Assembly: GCA_002292165.1 (NCBI GenBank)
Contig: DBBK01000180.1
Location: forward strand, 1-37,890
Length of the DNA stretch: 37,890 bases
Source of the DNA: Brevundimonas sp. UBA986
Lineage (GTDB): Bacteria; Pseudomonadota; Alphaproteobacteria; Caulobacterales; Caulobacteraceae
Direction of reading: 5' to 3'
Both the position numbers and the translations under genes were made by a program. Shown here piece by piece: positions 36,102-37,890 of this stretch. Position 1 is the first letter of the stretch. Each line of letters starts with the position of its first letter. The notes under the pieces were generated by a model, which was not told the DNA's origin, did not search any database, and saw only the letters and a program-made list of their open reading frames with translations.

Positions 36102-37171
36102 TGCTGGACCGGCGCGCCCTCCTCGCGCTGCCTCTCGCCCTGGCAGCGTGTGAGCGGTTCGCCTCGGCCGAACCCGCCGCTCCCCCGCCTGCCCGCCCCC
36201 TGAAATCCTTCGCCCCCTTCCCGGTCGGGGTTTGCGCCAAAAGCCCTCAGTTCGAGGACCCGGCCTGGGTCCAGCTCGTCACCACCCACTTCTCCCAACT
36301 CACGCCCGAGTGGGAGATGAAGATGGAATACATCCTGCCGGAGGGACGGCCGCGCGACATCGGCGCCTATCGCTTCGACGCCCCCGACGCCATCGCCGCC
36401 TTCGCCAAACACCACGGCCTTCGCCTGCACGGCCATACGCTGATCTGGTACGCGCAAGGCGAACAGGCCTTCGCCGGACTGGACCGTCCCGCCTTCACCG
36501 CCGCCTTCGATCGCTACATCGCCGCCGTCGCCGGACGCTATCGCGGCCAGGTCGTCAGCTGGGACGTGGTCAATGAGCCCGTCACCGACGAGGGCTCGGA
36601 ACTCCGCGACTGCCACTGGAGCCGGACGCTGGGCATGGACGGATACATGATCCGGGCCTTCCAGAAGGCGCGCGCCGCCGATCCGAACGCCGTCCTGTTC
36701 CTGAACGACTACAATCTGGAGAACACGCCCCGGAAGGGCGCCACCTTCCTGAAGCTGGTCGAACGGCTGATGAAGGCCGGCGCGCCCGTCGGCGGTATCG
36801 GCAGCCAGTCCCACCTCGATATCCGCATTCCCGCCGGCCAGATCCGCGCCTTCTTCCGCGACGCCGCCTCGCTGGGCCTGCCGATCCATGTGTCGGAGCT
36901 GGACGCCTCGCTGCGCAGCGGCGAGCGCGTCGACCTGCGCAGCCGCGCCCACCGCATCGAACAGCAGACCGCCCGCGTCGGCGAACTGGCCGAGGCCTTC
37001 ATGGCCCTGCCCGAGCGCCAGCGCTTCGCCTTCTCCGTCTGGGGCGCGCGCGACACCGACAGCTGGCTGCGCCAGGGCGAGCGCGACGACGGCCAGGATC
37101 AGCCCCTGCTCTTCGACAGCGCCGGACGGCCCAATCCCGCCTATGCGGCGGTGGCGGGAGCCTTCGCCTGA
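36101..37171 (+). CDS. Endo-1,4-beta-xylanase, glycoside hydrolase family 10
   Basis: This 356-residue GH10 enzyme hydrolyses the xylan backbone. The acid/base is Glu159 in VVSWDVVNEPV and the nucleophile Glu266 in LPIHVSELDAS. HGHTLIWY (about 110-117), LNDYNLE, GIGSQSHLD and the closing FSVWGARDTDSWL complete the family set. The N-terminus MLDRRALLALPLALAACERF carries paired Arg residues and a lipobox ending at Cys17, so export as a lipoprotein, perhaps by Tat, is likely. The ATG at 36101 overlaps the fliJ stop, and an in-frame TTG at 36098 is less likely. Close coupling of a xylanase to flagellar genes is unexpected; read-through from the fliIJ promoter is the simple explanation. Confidence 0.93.
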   Translation: MLDRRALLALPLALAACERFASAEPAAPPPARPLKSFAPFPVGVCAKSPQFEDPAWVQLVTTHFSQLTPEWEMKMEYILPEGRPRDIGAYRFDAPDAIAAFAKHHGLRLHGHTLIWYAQGEQAFAGLDRPAFTAAFDRYIAAVAGRYRGQVVSWDVVNEPVTDEGSELRDCHWSRTLGMDGYMIRAFQKARAADPNAVLFLNDYNLENTPRKGATFLKLVERLMKAGAPVGGIGSQSHLDIRIPAGQIRAFFRDAASLGLPIHVSELDASLRSGERVDLRSRAHRIEQQTARVGELAEAFMALPERQRFAFSVWGARDTDSWLRQGERDDGQDQPLLFDSAGRPNPAYAAVAGAFA

Positions 37172-37206
37172 GGGAACCCGCGTCAGGCTCAACGCCTTCC
37201 CCTGCC

Positions 37207-37890
37207 ATGACCGCCATCGTCCTGCCTGAAGCGCTGCAGCGCCGCGTCGAGGCCGCCGCCGGAGGCTTTCTGCGTGCGGACGGCCTGCCTGTGATCGATT
37301 TCTCCGAGCCGAAGGGGGAGCCCGCTCTGATCGCGGCGGACTCCGTGTCGTGGCGGATCTTCAAGAACCCGATCGCCCTCTTCATCGGCGGGGTGGCGGC
37401 GGTGATCCTGGAGCTGGCCGAACCGCGCGTGCGCTCCGGGGTCTGGGACCACACCTCCTTCCGCACCGATCCGGCCCCGCGCCTGAGGCGCACCGGTCTG
37501 GTGGCCATGGTCACCGTCTATGCGGCCCGGTCCCAGGCCGAGGCCATGATCGTGAGTGTCAACCGCCGCCACGCCCGGGTCACCGGCACGGCCGACGACG
37601 GCCGCGCCTATGCCGCCGACGATCTGGAGCTGCTGGACTGGGTCCAGGCCACGGCCAGCTATGGCTTCATCGAGGCCTTCCACCGTTTCGCCCGCCCCCT
37701 GTCGCCCGAGGACCGCGACCGCGCCTGGGCCGAGGCCGGTCCCGCCGCCCGCCTCTACGGCGCGACCGGCGCTCCCGCCTCCCGCGCGCAGTGGCAGACC
37801 CGGCTGGAGGCCATGACGCCGAAACTGACCGCCTCCCCCATCGTGTTCGAGTTTCTGGACATCATGCGCGCCGCGCCCCTGCTGCCCGGC
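37207..37890 (+). CDS. MpaB/DUF2236-family oxygenase, 3' partial
   Basis: The frame is open to the window edge (228 codons). DSVSWRIFKNPIALFIGGVAAVILELAEPRVRSGVWDHTSFRTDPAPRLRRTGLVAMVTVY matches the DUF2236 (MpaB, latex-clearing-like) pattern, in which conserved His and Arg residues lie around a haem site. VNRRHARVTGTADDGRAYAADDLELLDWVQATASYGFIEAFHRFARPLS continues it. Members are haem-dependent oxygenases or uncharacterised. The ATG at 37207 follows the xylanase by 35 bp on the same strand. The C-terminus lies outside the window. Confidence 0.85.
   Translation, partial: MTAIVLPEALQRRVEAAAGGFLRADGLPVIDFSEPKGEPALIAADSVSWRIFKNPIALFIGGVAAVILELAEPRVRSGVWDHTSFRTDPAPRLRRTGLVAMVTVYAARSQAEAMIVSVNRRHARVTGTADDGRAYAADDLELLDWVQATASYGFIEAFHRFARPLSPEDRDRAWAEAGPAARLYGATGAPASRAQWQTRLEAMTPKLTASPIVFEFLDIMRAAPLLPG

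Overview
The window looks like a chimera of two genomes. Bases 1 to about 6,880 read as nuclear DNA of a small, GC-rich green alga, most likely a Micromonas-like prasinophyte. The genes are densely packed, two GT...AG introns can be placed, the coding style is CTC/GCG/CGC-rich, and one protein has a plastid-type N-terminal extension. From about 6,900 to the end the DNA is a Caulobacteraceae-like alphaproteobacterium, probably Brevundimonas. It has CTG/GCC-rich codon use, overlapping start and stop codons, a Rho-independent terminator, and gap-pgk-fba, rpoH, MucR, DUF2336 and fliIJ genes. The switch lies inside one GAPDH reading frame, in the conserved Rossmann-fold segment. That is what a homology-driven misassembly or a contaminated alga-plus-bacterium culture would give. 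A real gene transfer is possible but is not the simplest reading.

Algal part: a partial unknown gene with an introner-like intron (2-1055), an MFS transporter with a dileucine tail (1169-2659), a TBC1D19-like Rab-GAP-fold protein lacking the catalytic finger residues (2782-4677), a reverse-strand PBP4/DacB-type D-Ala-D-Ala carboxypeptidase of possible plastid peptidoglycan metabolism (4734-6023), and a divergent plastid-targeted GAPDH (exon 1 at 6284-6366). A telobox-bearing intergenic region separates the last two.

Bacterial part, left to right: glycolytic genes gap, a small membrane protein, pgk and fba, ending in a terminator (to 10639); a lipoprotein gene divergent from an RluA-family pseudouridine synthase gene; rpoH with a heat-shock-like promoter; a reverse-strand run dnaJ-like, serC, purA and a degenerate receiver protein; an amputated gene-transfer-agent tail gene (18030-20504) directly behind a YcgN-family gene; a Uup-like ABC-F ATPase; an HSL-type hydrolase; and a 588-bp non-coding region with strong palindromes. 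Then come an NMT1/THI5-type ABC importer operon; a secreted Pro/Gln-rich protein coupled to a DUF2336 protein; a zinc-ligand-poor MucR regulator and a second DUF2336 protein; cysK; a membrane LytTR regulator divergent from a secreted hydrolase, with LytTR-like repeats between them; fliI-fliJ behind a CtrA half-site, coupled to a GH10 xylanase; and a truncated MpaB/DUF2236 oxygenase gene at the edge.

No tRNA, rRNA, CRISPR array, transposase or integrase was recognised. No new defence or mobile system is evident. The most notable items are the chimeric GAPDH, the algal PBP4 homologue, the truncated GTA gene, and several regulatory structures. All family assignments come from reading the sequence and recalling families, not from database searches.
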